Shown piece by piece: positions 15,096-23,680 of a stretch of 46,952 nt of DNA. A program made the translations under genes and the position numbers. The DNA lies in NCBI GenBank assembly GCA_027318915.1, contig DAHVOH010000019.1:1-46952 (forward strand), given 5' to 3'. Every line of letters starts with the position of its first letter. Position 1 is the first letter of the stretch. Source of the DNA: Clostridiales bacterium (GTDB lineage Bacteria > Bacillota_E > Sulfobacillia > Sulfobacillales > JAIMBI01). The notes beneath the pieces were generated by a model. It worked only from the letters and a program-made list of their open reading frames with translations. It was not told the origin of the DNA and did not search any database.

Positions 15096-18000
15096 ATGGA
15101 TGCGATTGCGCCCGCGGGACTGTTCTGGCGCTCTATCGGCCCGCATCGGGGAGGCCGCGTCGTCGCGGTGGCCGGCCATCCGACGGATGCGATGACCTTT
15201 TACTTCGGATCGACCGGGGGCGGCGTGTGGAAGACCACCAACGGCGGTGGCGTCTGGACCAACGTCTCCGACGGGTCGTTGGGGACCGCGTCCGTGGGCG
15301 CGCTGGCGGTCTCCCCGTCCCATCCCGAGGTCTTGTACGTCGGGATGGGGGAGTCGTGCATCCGCGGCAATGTCTCCTTCGGGGACGGAGTGTATCGGTC
15401 GGACGACGGCGGGCGGCACTGGCGGCATCTGGGTCTGGCCGCCACACGCCACATCGCGCGCGTCCGCATTCACCCCACAAATCCGGATGTGGTGTATGTG
15501 GCGGCGCTGGGCCATGCGTTCGGACCCAATCCGGAGCGCGGTGTGTACCGCACGGACGATGGGGGACAGCGGTGGGAGCCCATCCTGCAGGTCTCCGCCA
15601 ACACAGGCGCCATCGACCTGTGTCTAGATCCGTTAAATCCGCGCATCTTATATGCTGCCTTCTGGCAAGGGCGGCGGTATCCTTGGCGGCTGGAGAGCGG
15701 TGGCGAGGAATCGGGATTGTATCGATCAACCGACGGCGGCGCCAGCTGGATTCGGCTCGGGGCTGGCAACGGGCTCCCGCCGGGCATCTTGGGCCGGATC
15801 GGGGTGGCGGCCTCGGCCGCTCTGAGCGGGCGGGTCTATGCCGTGGTGGAAAGCGAACAGGGCGGCTTGTTCCGGTCCGACGACTGGGGTGACCACTGGG
15901 AGCGCGGCGACGACGGTCCCGCCGTACGAGCCCGCCCCTGGTACTATTCGCATGTGTTCGCCGATCCCACGGTGGCCGAGCGCGTCTATGTGCTGGCCGG
16001 CGCATTTCTTCGCTCCACGGATGCGGGACGCCACTTTCAGCCGGTGGCGACGCCCCATCCCGACCATCATGACCTCTGGATCGATCCCCGCAATGGCCGG
16101 CGGATGATCCACGGGGCGGACGGGGGCGCGGCCGTCTCGTTTGATGCCGGGGAGACCTGGTCGAGCCTGTACAACCAACCCACCGGCGAATTCTATCACG
16201 TCGCCGTCGACGACCGCTGGCCCTACCGCGTATACGGCAGTCAGCAGGACAACACCACCATCTCCATCCCCAGCCAGACCGACTTCCTCGGCATCACGGG
16301 GCGCGACTGGTTTGACGTCGGAGGCGGCGAGAGTGGCTATGTGGTGGTCCACGGCGCCGATCCGGACATCGTCTATGCCGGCAGTTCCAGCTTTGGCGAG
16401 GGCGGCCGCATCACCCGGTTTGATCGCCGCACCAACATCCGGACCGATATTTCGCCTTGGCCGGGCCTGACGCGCGGCCTCACCGCCGCCCAATACCGCT
16501 ATCGCTTTCAATGGACCACGCCCATCGCCCCGTCCCCGCATGACCCCCATACGCTTTATGTCGGCGCGAACGTCGTGTTTCGGTCGCGGGACGAGGGCCT
16601 TCACTGGGACGTCATCAGCCCCGACCTGACGCGCGCGGACGTGGACAAGCTGGGGCCGACCGGGGGGCCCATCACGCTGGACCAGTCGGGCGCGGAAGTT
16701 TACTGCACCGTGTTTGCCTTGGCCGAATCTCCGTTGCGGCCGGACCTCATCTGGGTGGGGACCGACGACGGACTGGTGCACCGCTCGCCCGACGGGGGCG
16801 GCACTTGGCTCAATGTGACGCCGCCGTCCCTGCCGGCCTGGGCCACGGTGACCACCGTCGAGCCGGGCCATCACCACGCGGAAACAGCCTACCTGGCCGC
16901 CACGCGGCATCGTCTGGATGACCCGCGGCCGTATCTGTTCAGGACGCGCGACGGGGGACGCACCTGGCAGGCCATCGCCGCCGGGATCCCCGCGGACGAA
17001 TACGCGTGGGTCATTCGCGAAGACCCCGTGGTGGAGGGACTCCTCTATTGCGGGACGGAGCGCCGGGCGTATGTCTCTGGGGATGCGGGCGAGCATTGGG
17101 AACCGCTGGGGGAAAATCTGCCCGTGGTGCCGGTGCATGACCTCTTGATTCACCGGGGCGACGTGGTGGCGGCCACCCATGGGCGCGGGCTTTGGATTTT
17201 GGACGACGTGGCCCCGCTGCGCCAGTCGGCTCGCGATCCGGCACCGGACGGACCCCGGCTGTATGCGCCGGGACCGGCCGTGCGCTGGGTGCCGCCGAAC
17301 GGATGGTATGTGTTCGGGGTGGGAACGGGTGCCGCATGGGAAGGCGCGACGCCCCGGTGGGCCCCGCCGTCGGCGGGATACCGAGGGCCCGCGCCGGCCG
17401 CGTCCGAATACCGGGGGGCCATAGCCGAGTTTCCGACCGGCGCCTCGTATGTGGGCCGGGGCGCCGGCATGGGCCCGGACAGTCCCGAGCTGGCGGACGC
17501 GGGTCAGAATCCGCCGCGGGGCGCGTCGCTCAGGTATTGGCTTCCCGCTCCGGTGGAGCCCCTTCGCCTGCGCATCCTCGACGCGGATGGCGGCGTCATG
17601 CACGCGGCGTTGGTGTCCGGGGCGGCGGGTGGCCATCGCTACGTGTGGGATCTGCGGGGGCCGGCATCCCGCCGCCCCCGATTCACTCCGGCGGGCGGGC
17701 GCATTGCGCCGCTGGTGTTGCCCGGCACCTACGTGGTGGAGATGGAGGGTCCGACCGGACGTTGGAGCGTGCCGCTGGAAGTGATCCAGGATCCACGCCG
17801 GAGCGGCGCACCGGACGAGTACCGGGCGGCCAGAGCCCGCATCCTGGAGCTTGGCGCCCGGCTCTCCGCGCTCTACGTGCGGGCGGACGCGTGGATGGAC
17901 GCGAAGGCGGGGCTGGAGGGACTCCTGGCCCACCACCGGGCGGGCGTCGAGCCTCCCTGGCGCCCGCGCTATCAAGCCCTGCGGGCGCGTTGTGACGGCT

Positions 18001-18266
18001 TGATGCGGGATCTCACCGGAGAGGGTCGCGGATACGCGCCGGGTCTGGATGCGCAACTGGCGTATCTGGCCCAGTTGCAGGAGGGAGTCGACGGCCCGGC
18101 GCCGGCGGCCCTTTTGGAACAGATTGCCGAGATGGTGCGGGCCGCGGAGGCGTGGATCGAGGCCTTTGACCAGGCCTGGTTGGCCGGGGTGAGCGACCTC
18201 GGGCATGTGGTCGGGGGGATGGCGTGGGTGGCGCCGGCTCCCGGATTGGACCCGTGGCGAGAATGA
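15096..18266 (+). CDS. Large BNR/sortilin-like beta-propeller protein
   Basis: 1056 residues from ATG 15096, with GGGGGAGG seven bases upstream; an ATG at 15039 has no ribosome site. The first ~750 residues carry repeated BNR/Asp-box motifs (WKTTNGGGVW, YRSDDGGRHW, YRTDDGGQRW, YRSTDGGASW, FRSDDWGDHW, HRSPDGGGTW, FRTRDGGRTW), i.e. one or two sialidase/VPS10-type propellers as in the 'glycosyl hydrolase / photosystem II assembly factor-like' group. The C-terminal third has a beta-sandwich-like part (YVWDLRGPASRRPRF) and a helical tail. No signal peptide or membrane segment, so cytoplasmic by sequence. No catalytic sialidase residues were identified; function unknown. Confidence 0.9.
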   Translation: MDAIAPAGLFWRSIGPHRGGRVVAVAGHPTDAMTFYFGSTGGGVWKTTNGGGVWTNVSDGSLGTASVGALAVSPSHPEVLYVGMGESCIRGNVSFGDGVYRSDDGGRHWRHLGLAATRHIARVRIHPTNPDVVYVAALGHAFGPNPERGVYRTDDGGQRWEPILQVSANTGAIDLCLDPLNPRILYAAFWQGRRYPWRLESGGEESGLYRSTDGGASWIRLGAGNGLPPGILGRIGVAASAALSGRVYAVVESEQGGLFRSDDWGDHWERGDDGPAVRARPWYYSHVFADPTVAERVYVLAGAFLRSTDAGRHFQPVATPHPDHHDLWIDPRNGRRMIHGADGGAAVSFDAGETWSSLYNQPTGEFYHVAVDDRWPYRVYGSQQDNTTISIPSQTDFLGITGRDWFDVGGGESGYVVVHGADPDIVYAGSSSFGEGGRITRFDRRTNIRTDISPWPGLTRGLTAAQYRYRFQWTTPIAPSPHDPHTLYVGANVVFRSRDEGLHWDVISPDLTRADVDKLGPTGGPITLDQSGAEVYCTVFALAESPLRPDLIWVGTDDGLVHRSPDGGGTWLNVTPPSLPAWATVTTVEPGHHHAETAYLAATRHRLDDPRPYLFRTRDGGRTWQAIAAGIPADEYAWVIREDPVVEGLLYCGTERRAYVSGDAGEHWEPLGENLPVVPVHDLLIHRGDVVAATHGRGLWILDDVAPLRQSARDPAPDGPRLYAPGPAVRWVPPNGWYVFGVGTGAAWEGATPRWAPPSAGYRGPAPAASEYRGAIAEFPTGASYVGRGAGMGPDSPELADAGQNPPRGASLRYWLPAPVEPLRLRILDADGGVMHAALVSGAAGGHRYVWDLRGPASRRPRFTPAGGRIAPLVLPGTYVVEMEGPTGRWSVPLEVIQDPRRSGAPDEYRAARARILELGARLSALYVRADAWMDAKAGLEGLLAHHRAGVEPPWRPRYQALRARCDGLMRDLTGEGRGYAPGLDAQLAYLAQLQEGVDGPAPAALLEQIAEMVRAAEAWIEAFDQAWLAGVSDLGHVVGGMAWVAPAPGLDPWRE

Positions 18267-18274
18267 TGCGGCGT

Positions 18275-18293
18275 CCGCCCGCTCAGCGGGCGG
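18275..18293. terminator. GC hairpin between convergent genes
   Basis: CCGCCCGC (18275-18282), TCA loop, GCGGGCGG (18286-18293), eight bases after the BNR-protein stop. A second small hairpin (18313-18318 with 18322-18327) follows before the stop of the convergent MFS gene. Neither has a T tract, so these may be rho-type or bidirectional terminators. Confidence 0.5.
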
Positions 18294-18342
18294 CGTCCGA
18301 CCGACGGTCAGGCGCCGCCCGGCGGCGGGGCGATGGCGGCGT

Positions 18343-19596
18343 CTAGGAGGACGCCGGCGCGGGTCCCAACTCCTCCAGAACGATGTTGCTTTCGGTGATG
18401 GGACGGGTGAACAGCGTCAGCAGGAAGGAGAGAATGGCGGACCCGCCCACCGTGACCACGCCCGCCGTGACAAACCCCGAGGGCAGCAGCCGGGCGAAGA
18501 TGGGTCCGCCCAGCATCGCGCCGACGTTGAACACCAGCAGGAGCCAACCCGTGACGGTGCCGGCCACCGCGTCATCCACGGAATCCTGTCCCAGGGTGGA
18601 GACCAGATCGACGTAGATCCCCCAGCCGGCCCCGAAGACAAAGGTCAGCACGATGAGTGGCGTGACGCTGCGTGAGACCAAGAACATGCCCACACTGCCA
18701 ATCATGATCAAGAGCGCGGCGAAGCTCACGATGCGCTTGCGTCCGAAGCGATCGGCCAGGTAGCCGATGGGGAAGGCGCAGATGAGGCCGCCGAGGCCGG
18801 CCATGGAGAAGATGGTGGCGGCCTGGCTGCTGGGCAGGCCCAAGCCCTTCAGGAGATAGAGGGAGTCATACCCCAGAAACCCGAACAGGCAGATGCCGAA
18901 AAAGAAGATGGACACGGACAGGATGTTCACGTTGCGGGCGAAGATGCCGCGAAAGCCGATGGCCCGGCGCTCAATCTTCTTGTAGGTCTTGGGAATCACC
19001 AGATAGAAGAGGATCAGAACCAGGAGCGAGACGATGCCGGAGATGATGAACGGCGTCTGAAAGTGGGGCAGGAACGGTTGAATCACATGCGGCCCCACGA
19101 AGTTGCCGCCGCCGAAGAACACGGCGAAAGCCGCGACGGCCCGACCCCGCGTTTCGAAGAAGATATCGCCCAGCAGCGCGATGATGGCCGGCTGAAACAT
19201 GCCGATGCCGACGCCCACCAGCAGGCGGGAGACAAACAGCATGGCCGGACTGGTGGAGAACCCGGTCAGCACCGTGAACACGGCGAAGATGGCCACGGAT
19301 AGAATGATGGTGTATTTGACCGAGAAGTGGTCAAACAAGTACCCGCCGACGTAGCTGAACAACGCGATGCCGATGGCCAAGCCGGTCGCCAGCGTCCCCA
19401 GCAGGGCGGCGCTGGCATGGATGTGTTGGACGATGAACGGAGCGCCGAAGCCGAACACGTTGCCGTCGAATCCTTCCAAGAACGCCGGGAGCGCCGCCAC
19501 AATCACGATGAAGACGAACATCAGCCCGCTTTTCCGCGCCAATGAGCGAACGGTGACGGTATCGTCGCGGGGTCCTGATTTGCCGGCCAAAATCAT
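18343..19596 (-). CDS. MFS transporter (metabolite:H+ symporter type)
   Basis: About 417 residues. ATG 19596 sits two bases after AGGAGG; a TTG two codons later (19590) has better spacing and may be used. Twelve membrane segments; the motif-A copies GGYLFDHFSVKYTI and GYLADRFGRKRIV are at loops 2-3 and 8-9, and SRLLVGVGIGMFQPAIIALL resembles sugar- and aromatic-acid:H+ symporters. Substrate unknown. Its base composition is slightly less GC-rich than neighbouring genes (many ATC/AAG/TTC codons). It is followed by hairpins shared with the convergent BNR gene. Confidence 0.85.
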   Translation of the reverse strand: MILAGKSGPRDDTVTVRSLARKSGLMFVFIVIVAALPAFLEGFDGNVFGFGAPFIVQHIHASAALLGTLATGLAIGIALFSYVGGYLFDHFSVKYTIILSVAIFAVFTVLTGFSTSPAMLFVSRLLVGVGIGMFQPAIIALLGDIFFETRGRAVAAFAVFFGGGNFVGPHVIQPFLPHFQTPFIISGIVSLLVLILFYLVIPKTYKKIERRAIGFRGIFARNVNILSVSIFFFGICLFGFLGYDSLYLLKGLGLPSSQAATIFSMAGLGGLICAFPIGYLADRFGRKRIVSFAALLIMIGSVGMFLVSRSVTPLIVLTFVFGAGWGIYVDLVSTLGQDSVDDAVAGTVTGWLLLVFNVGAMLGGPIFARLLPSGFVTAGVVTVGGSAILSFLLTLFTRPITESNIVLEELGPAPASS

Positions 19597-20150
19597 ATCC
19601 TCCTTGGTTGAATAGCATCTCCCCACACCATGAACTACGGATGTTGCCCTAATTGCTTCTACAACCGTAATCATGTCACACGGACAATAGATAACGATAG
19701 GGTTGTTCACTGATTTTTGCGGATCGGCAGCACCGGTTGGTGGGCGCGGAGAGACAGGCCGCTCCCCTCCGGACGGCATCGGCCGACCAAGCGGCGCCTC
19801 CCGAGGGGGCTGACGGTAGTGGGCCGTGCAAGTCGGGGGGACGGCGTCCCTGTTTGCCGATTCGTTCCGTGATCGGTGCACCGTGACGGCGAGGCGAGGC
19901 CGATGGCCCGCGCCTCTGCCTGGGACGGTTCACCGCAGACGGGGCATGGCCCGATACGGGACCGGGATGACACCGGCAGGGCGCGTTGGTGAGAGGCGGC
20001 CTGGCCCGGCGCGGGTATCACCGGTAAGCTGAGCCGCCGAGCGTGACGTGACTCCGAAGGGCACGCCGATCTTGGCAACGGGGCCGACCAAGTCGGGCCG
20101 GGAAGTCCGGCGGCCTGAGGCGGGTCAGTCCCATCCCGTCTCGGAGGGGT
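19597..20150. other. 554-bp intergenic region, AT-rich near the MFS gene
   Basis: Upstream (on the minus strand) of the MFS gene. The part at about 19610-19720 is clearly less GC-rich and is the probable promoter/leader, but no unambiguous -35/-10 pair stands out. From 19740 to 20150 the sequence is GC-rich and I see no gene, repeat or RNA. It contains the 3' side of the DUF1054 gene's downstream region. Confidence 0.35.
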
Positions 20151-20798
20151 CTATTCGGATCGCGTGAGATGATACAGGGGCGCCAACATGGCCAGCCGGT
20201 CCAGCAGCCGGTCGCGGACGGCGGGGCCGAACTGAACGGCCTCGGCCCGCGGGATGTCGCTGCCGACCGCGATGCTGTTGGCGGCTTTCAAAGCGTGGGC
20301 ACGAAGCGCCGGCCAGAGCTCCGCGGTGACGCCGGCCAAGGGGAGGGGACCTTCGCCGTGATCGTCCCGATACCAGAACAAGGGGCCACGCCGGGCCCAC
20401 TCGTGCAGTTGCTCCGGGGTGACCCGGTCCAGCAGTCTGGGCTTTTCGGCCTGGCCTTCAGACTTTATCACCAGCCGCGCGAAGGTCCCTTGCGCCGAGA
20501 CGCCCACTTCAAAATGAATGACCGCCTTGTAGCCCCGGAGCGAGCGGCCCCAGGCGACCCAGGTGTCGTCGGGCGGGTTGACGCGGCGGCGCATGTGCAT
20601 CGCGACGTGGGGATACAAGGGTTCGCCCGCGATGTGCGACAGGTCGCCGGTCAACGCTTCGCCCAGGGCCCAAAGCCGCGGCGTGGCCTCGGACCGGAGG
20701 AGCGCCATGCGCTCGGTGAAGTCCGGCACTCGGAACAAATCAAAAACGGCCGGGGGAAAACCGGCAAAGGCTTGGTCGCTCAGAACTCGGCGCGCCAT
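20151..20798 (-). CDS. DUF1054 (YktB-like) family protein
   Basis: 215 residues. ATG 20798 follows AAGGAGGAGCACC, an ideal ribosome site. Matches the UPF0637/DUF1054 family by its hallmarks: FDLFRVPDFTERMALLR near the N terminus, PHVAMHMRRRVNPPDDTWVA in the middle (VNPPDDTW is the family signature), and YKAVIHFEVGVSAQG. The family is characteristic of Bacillota (B. subtilis YktB); its biochemical function is not established. Full length compared with the usual ~200-210 residues. Transcribed alone, divergent to the next plus-strand gene. Confidence 0.88.
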   Translation of the reverse strand: MARRVLSDQAFAGFPPAVFDLFRVPDFTERMALLRSEATPRLWALGEALTGDLSHIAGEPLYPHVAMHMRRRVNPPDDTWVAWGRSLRGYKAVIHFEVGVSAQGTFARLVIKSEGQAEKPRLLDRVTPEQLHEWARRGPLFWYRDDHGEGPLPLAGVTAELWPALRAHALKAANSIAVGSDIPRAEAVQFGPAVRDRLLDRLAMLAPLYHLTRSE

Positions 20799-20851
20799 GG
20801 TGCTCCTCCTTGTGTGATCCGAAACCGAGATGGCCTGTGCGGGGTGACAGC

Positions 20852-20867
20852 CTCATGATACCGTGAG
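20852..20867. promoter_or_regulatory. Imperfect palindrome between divergent genes
   Basis: CTCATGATACCGTGAG pairs CTCATG with CGTGAG (one wobble) around AT/AC. It lies 54 bp from the DUF1054 start and 19 bp from the putative start of the plus-strand gene, a position suiting an operator. Confidence 0.25.
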
Positions 20868-20885
20868 ATGTGAACGGCTTCCACC

Positions 20886-21722
20886 ATGGTGCCGCCGGCA
20901 GGGCGCGCCGCCGCAGGGATTGGCCGTCGTCTGGAAGGAGGGTCTGCCACGAACCGGTCGATCAAGGGTGCCGAGACGCAGGAAAACGCCTGGCGGCTCT
21001 GGACGGAGCGGGAGCGGCTCCGGTTTGCCGGCCCCGTCCGCGATCTTCTGCGTCAAGTGCCGGCCGATGCGGAGCATGCGCCGTGGATCCAGGCGGCGCG
21101 GCGGCCCCTCGCTCCTGTCGCCGCGGTCATGGCCGAATGGCTGCTGCCGCCGGAGGCGGGCACTTGGCTGGTGGTGCCCGGGGTGGTGTTCTCGGGCCTG
21201 AGGCTCAGCGGTGGCGCGCTTCTCTCTTATCCCGAAGCCTTGGAGGACGACCCGCTTGCGCTGGCGGGCCTGGCCCTGGTCGCCTGGGAGATCGGCGCCT
21301 TGCCGGCATGCGGGGTGGCCCGCCGCCTGTCGGTGGGCTTGGTGGCGGTGGCGCAGGCAGTGGGCATCGCCGGCGTGCGGGCCGAGCCGGGCTTTGAGGA
21401 AGCCCTGGCGGGCTTTCGGGGATGGTATGCGGCGGCAGGCAAGCCGGACTGGGCCGCTTCTCCGGCGGCATTGGCGGGGCCGGGTCCCTCGGGGTCCAAT
21501 CCCGTGGCCGATGATGTCCAGGTGGCGCGTGAACTGCTGCTTCTGGGACTCCCGCCCCACCGACCGCCGGGCCAAAGACTGCTGAACCCGGGTGCCGTGC
21601 TGTTGGCGCTGGCGACGGTGGAGCGGCCGCCGGGCGGCGGGCTGGAGGCGCTCGCGGCCAAGGGCGTGGAAGGCGCGGTGCTGAGTGCGCGGTGGGAGGA
21701 GGCGCTCCACGATGGTGGTTGA
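20886..21722 (+). CDS. Hypothetical Ala/Gly/Leu-rich protein coupled to dcd
   Basis: Up to 278 residues; not recognised. The start is uncertain: ATG 20886 has no good ribosome site, while a strong GGAAGGAGGG at about 20934-20943 suggests a start further in (no ATG/GTG/TTG in frame immediately follows). The conserved-looking part runs from WRLWTERERLRFAGPVRDLL onward and is hydrophobic and helical (TWLVVPGVVFSGLRL, GLALVAWEIGALPACGVARR, VGLVAVAQAVGIAGV), with no clear membrane topology or motif. Its 3' end overlaps dcd by 11 bp, so the two are probably co-translated; a polyprenyl-synthase-like helical fold is conceivable but unproven. Confidence 0.65.
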   Translation: MVPPAGRAAAGIGRRLEGGSATNRSIKGAETQENAWRLWTERERLRFAGPVRDLLRQVPADAEHAPWIQAARRPLAPVAAVMAEWLLPPEAGTWLVVPGVVFSGLRLSGGALLSYPEALEDDPLALAGLALVAWEIGALPACGVARRLSVGLVAVAQAVGIAGVRAEPGFEEALAGFRGWYAAAGKPDWAASPAALAGPGPSGSNPVADDVQVARELLLLGLPPHRPPGQRLLNPGAVLLALATVERPPGGGLEALAAKGVEGAVLSARWEEALHDGG

Positions 21723-22326
21723 TGAGGCGGAGTTGCGCGAGCGCATGCGGGCGCCGGCGGAAGAGCGCCTGGTGGTCACTCCGCTGCTCGCGACCCAACA
21801 GGTGTCGGGCGCCAGTCTCGACGTGCGCCTCGGCACCCAGTTCATCCTGCTGAAGCGCTCGGCCCGCGGACCTATCGATCCGCTGCCGGACAGAGCCGGT
21901 CTCGATTCAGCCGACTTTCAAGAGCGGGTCCGGATTCCCGTCGGAGGCCGCATGATCCTGCATCCCAATCAGCTGGTGCTGGGCGCCACGCTGGAGTTTC
22001 TGCAGGTGCCGCAAGACCTTATGGCCTACGTGATTGGACGGTCGTCCTGGGGGCGTCTCGGCCTCATCGTGGCGACGGCGGTGATGGTGCAGCCGGGATA
22101 CCGCGGCTCGTTGACGCTGGAGCTGGCCAACCTGGCCGATACACCCGTCTACCTGTATCCCGGCACGCGCATCGCCCAACTGGTGTTTCACCGGCTGGAG
22201 CGGATGGCGCCGGCATACCGCGAACAGGGCGCCAAGTATCGTGGACCGGTGGGTCCCGAGTTCTCAAAGCTCGCCGAGGATGCCGATTGGGCCGCGCTGC
22301 GTCGGCTCCGCCGGGAGGACCGCTGA
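21712..22326 (+). CDS. dcd: dCTP deaminase family protein
   Basis: 204 residues from ATG 21712 (GGAGGAGG ten bases upstream). Signature elements of the dCTP deaminase/dUTPase fold: GASLDVRLGTQF, the trimer-interface and phosphate loop GRSSWGRLGL (near residues 110-119), and VQPGYRGSLTLELANLAD containing the catalytic Glu in TLELAN, then YPGTRIAQLVFHRLE. It converts dCTP to dUTP (or directly to dUMP in bifunctional members) for thymidylate synthesis. It starts inside the end of the preceding unknown gene. Confidence 0.9.
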   Translation: MVVDEAELRERMRAPAEERLVVTPLLATQQVSGASLDVRLGTQFILLKRSARGPIDPLPDRAGLDSADFQERVRIPVGGRMILHPNQLVLGATLEFLQVPQDLMAYVIGRSSWGRLGLIVATAVMVQPGYRGSLTLELANLADTPVYLYPGTRIAQLVFHRLERMAPAYREQGAKYRGPVGPEFSKLAEDADWAALRRLRREDR

Positions 22327-22347
22327 AACGTCTCGGCCGGCGGCGTC

Positions 22348-22710
22348 TTAAGGCCGTTCCACCCTCAGCACGCGGTTTTGGTCATCGACAAAAACCAGGC
22401 GGGGGTGATACGCGGCCAAATCCCGCTCGTCGACAAGACTGTACGCCAAGATGATGACCGGGTCCCCGGGCAGAAAGTGGCGGGCGGCGGTGCCGTTCAT
22501 GCACACCGTGCCCGCGTCCTGTGCATCCTCCATGACATAGGTGACCCAGTGCACCCCGTTGTTGATGTTGGTGATGTGGACAAACTCATGGACCATGAGC
22601 CCGGCCGCCTCAATCAGCGGAGTGCCCAACGTGAGGCTGCCCTGGTAGTCGAGCGCCGCGGCGGTGACGGTGGCTCGGTGAATCTTGGCCGTCAGCAGCT
22701 GGCGTTGCAC
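22348..22710 (-). CDS. panD: Aspartate 1-decarboxylase (pyruvoyl), Arg54 replaced by His
   Basis: 120 residues from GTG 22710, with AAGGA eight bases upstream; an ATG at 22734 is an alternative. With this start the numbering matches E. coli PanD: K9, H11, Y22, the self-cleavage pair G24-S25 (YQGS), Y58, and NGTAARH near the end of the core. It makes beta-alanine for pantothenate/CoA after Ser25 becomes the pyruvoyl group. Odd: position 54, Arg in PanD where it binds the substrate carboxylate, is His (NNGVHW, codon CAC, one transition from CGC). Processing residues are intact. Encoded alone; no panB/panC nearby. Confidence 0.92.
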   Translation of the reverse strand: MQRQLLTAKIHRATVTAAALDYQGSLTLGTPLIEAAGLMVHEFVHITNINNGVHWVTYVMEDAQDAGTVCMNGTAARHFLPGDPVIILAYSLVDERDLAAYHPRLVFVDDQNRVLRVERP

Positions 22711-22861
22711 GGCATCCGTCCTTTCTCCACTCATCCTTCATCGCCCGGACCGGCCCGCGGCCCAGGGTTGTTAGTAGGCTATGCAGCTATCCTGCCCGCA
22801 TGATCCGGCGATCTCGCATAACGGCGCGGCGGGTCCGAACACTACGGGCAGGAGGGAACAC

Positions 22862-23284
22862 ATGGAACAGGAGCCAACGCAAGCCCGGGACCACGGCGAC
22901 GACCAATCGAGCGGGCGCCGTTCGCCCCCGAGACCCCATCCCAAACCGGACGTGCGGGCGCCCGCCTCCCTCAATCAGGCGGTGCGCCAGCAGCTCTGGT
23001 ACCTTGACACCATGATGGCGATGCCGTTTCGCACGGTCCGGAGAATGCTGGGTCAGAGCGCGGACCCCGCACGCGGCTCGCCGCTGATGCAGGGTCTGGA
23101 CGAAATGATGTGGGCCGCAGAAGGCATGAGTCGCCTGCCGCTCAAGATGCTCCAGTCGGCGTTCGGCGAGGAATGGGGGCAGGGGCGCCAGACGGACGGC
23201 GCCGAAGGCGGGGGATCGGCCTCGGAGTCGGACCGCGCCGATGACTCGGTGAAGGAGCCGTCGCGCGCCGCGCATCGGCGGTAG
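22862..23284 (+). CDS. Hypothetical hydrophilic protein, 140 aa
   Basis: ATG 22862 follows GGCAGGAGGGAACAC, a strong ribosome site. Three parts: a polar, Pro/Arg-rich N terminus (residues 1-35), a central amphipathic helical part (SLNQAVRQQLWYLDTMMAMP ... LMQGLDEMMWAAEGMSRLPL, about 37-100), and an acidic/Ser-rich disordered tail. The central pattern is a little like phasin or polyhydroxyalkanoate-granule helices, but the match is not specific. Not recognised; no motif, no signal peptide. It may share a transcript with nothing else, since an intrinsic terminator lies downstream at 23602-23637. Confidence 0.7.
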   Translation: MEQEPTQARDHGDDQSSGRRSPPRPHPKPDVRAPASLNQAVRQQLWYLDTMMAMPFRTVRRMLGQSADPARGSPLMQGLDEMMWAAEGMSRLPLKMLQSAFGEEWGQGRQTDGAEGGGSASESDRADDSVKEPSRAAHRR

Positions 23285-23601
23285 GGGAGACGTATCCCGG
23301 ACGCGCTTACCCGACTATTCGCCCAGTCGGCATGGGACGGGCGAAACGTGTGGACATCCCTTTCGGAGGCCGCGCGCGGGGGTCTCACCGGACAGCTCGG
23401 GCGTGGTCGGCGCATGCCGGTTCGGGAGTCGGCGCGGCGCCCTCGGCCCTCCGACGGCGCCGCGGGCTTTCCATCACGGCCCGGGCGGGACGATACGGGC
23501 GGTCGTCGCGGAGTGTCCCGAGCGGTAAAGCGTCCGAATTTCTCCCGGAACCTCGGCCACGGCCCGGCCAGGCAGGATTCACCGGCCGTCTGTCCAATGG
23601 A
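23285..23601 (+). other. Long leader region before the chrA terminator
   Basis: No gene is supported between the 140-residue gene and the terminator at 23602. The stretch is GC-rich and rich in CCGG/GGCC repeats (for example around 23545-23590), which could pair with the arms of the terminator hairpin. It is either the 3' UTR of the upstream gene or the 5' leader of chrA. Confidence 0.4.
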
Positions 23602-23637
23602 TTCGGTCGGCGGGATGTTCCGCCGGCCGAATTTTTT
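23602..23637 (+). terminator. Intrinsic terminator / possible attenuator before chrA
   Basis: TTCGGTCGGCGG (23602-23613) pairs over 12 positions (one G-U) with CCGCCGGCCGAA (23620-23631) across a 6-nt loop, followed directly by six T (23632-23637). It is the best rho-independent terminator in the window. It lies 318 nt after the stop of the upstream gene but only 44 nt before the chrA ATG. Confidence 0.85.
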
Positions 23638-23680
23638 GGGGACGGGAGGGTACGGCGTCAGGTTGCGGCGCCTCCTGCGT

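Noticed and set aside
15726..18206. An 826-codon open frame antisense to the BNR protein gene
   Set aside because: No recognisable domains and composition of a shadow frame; the plus strand has obvious repeated Asp-boxes.
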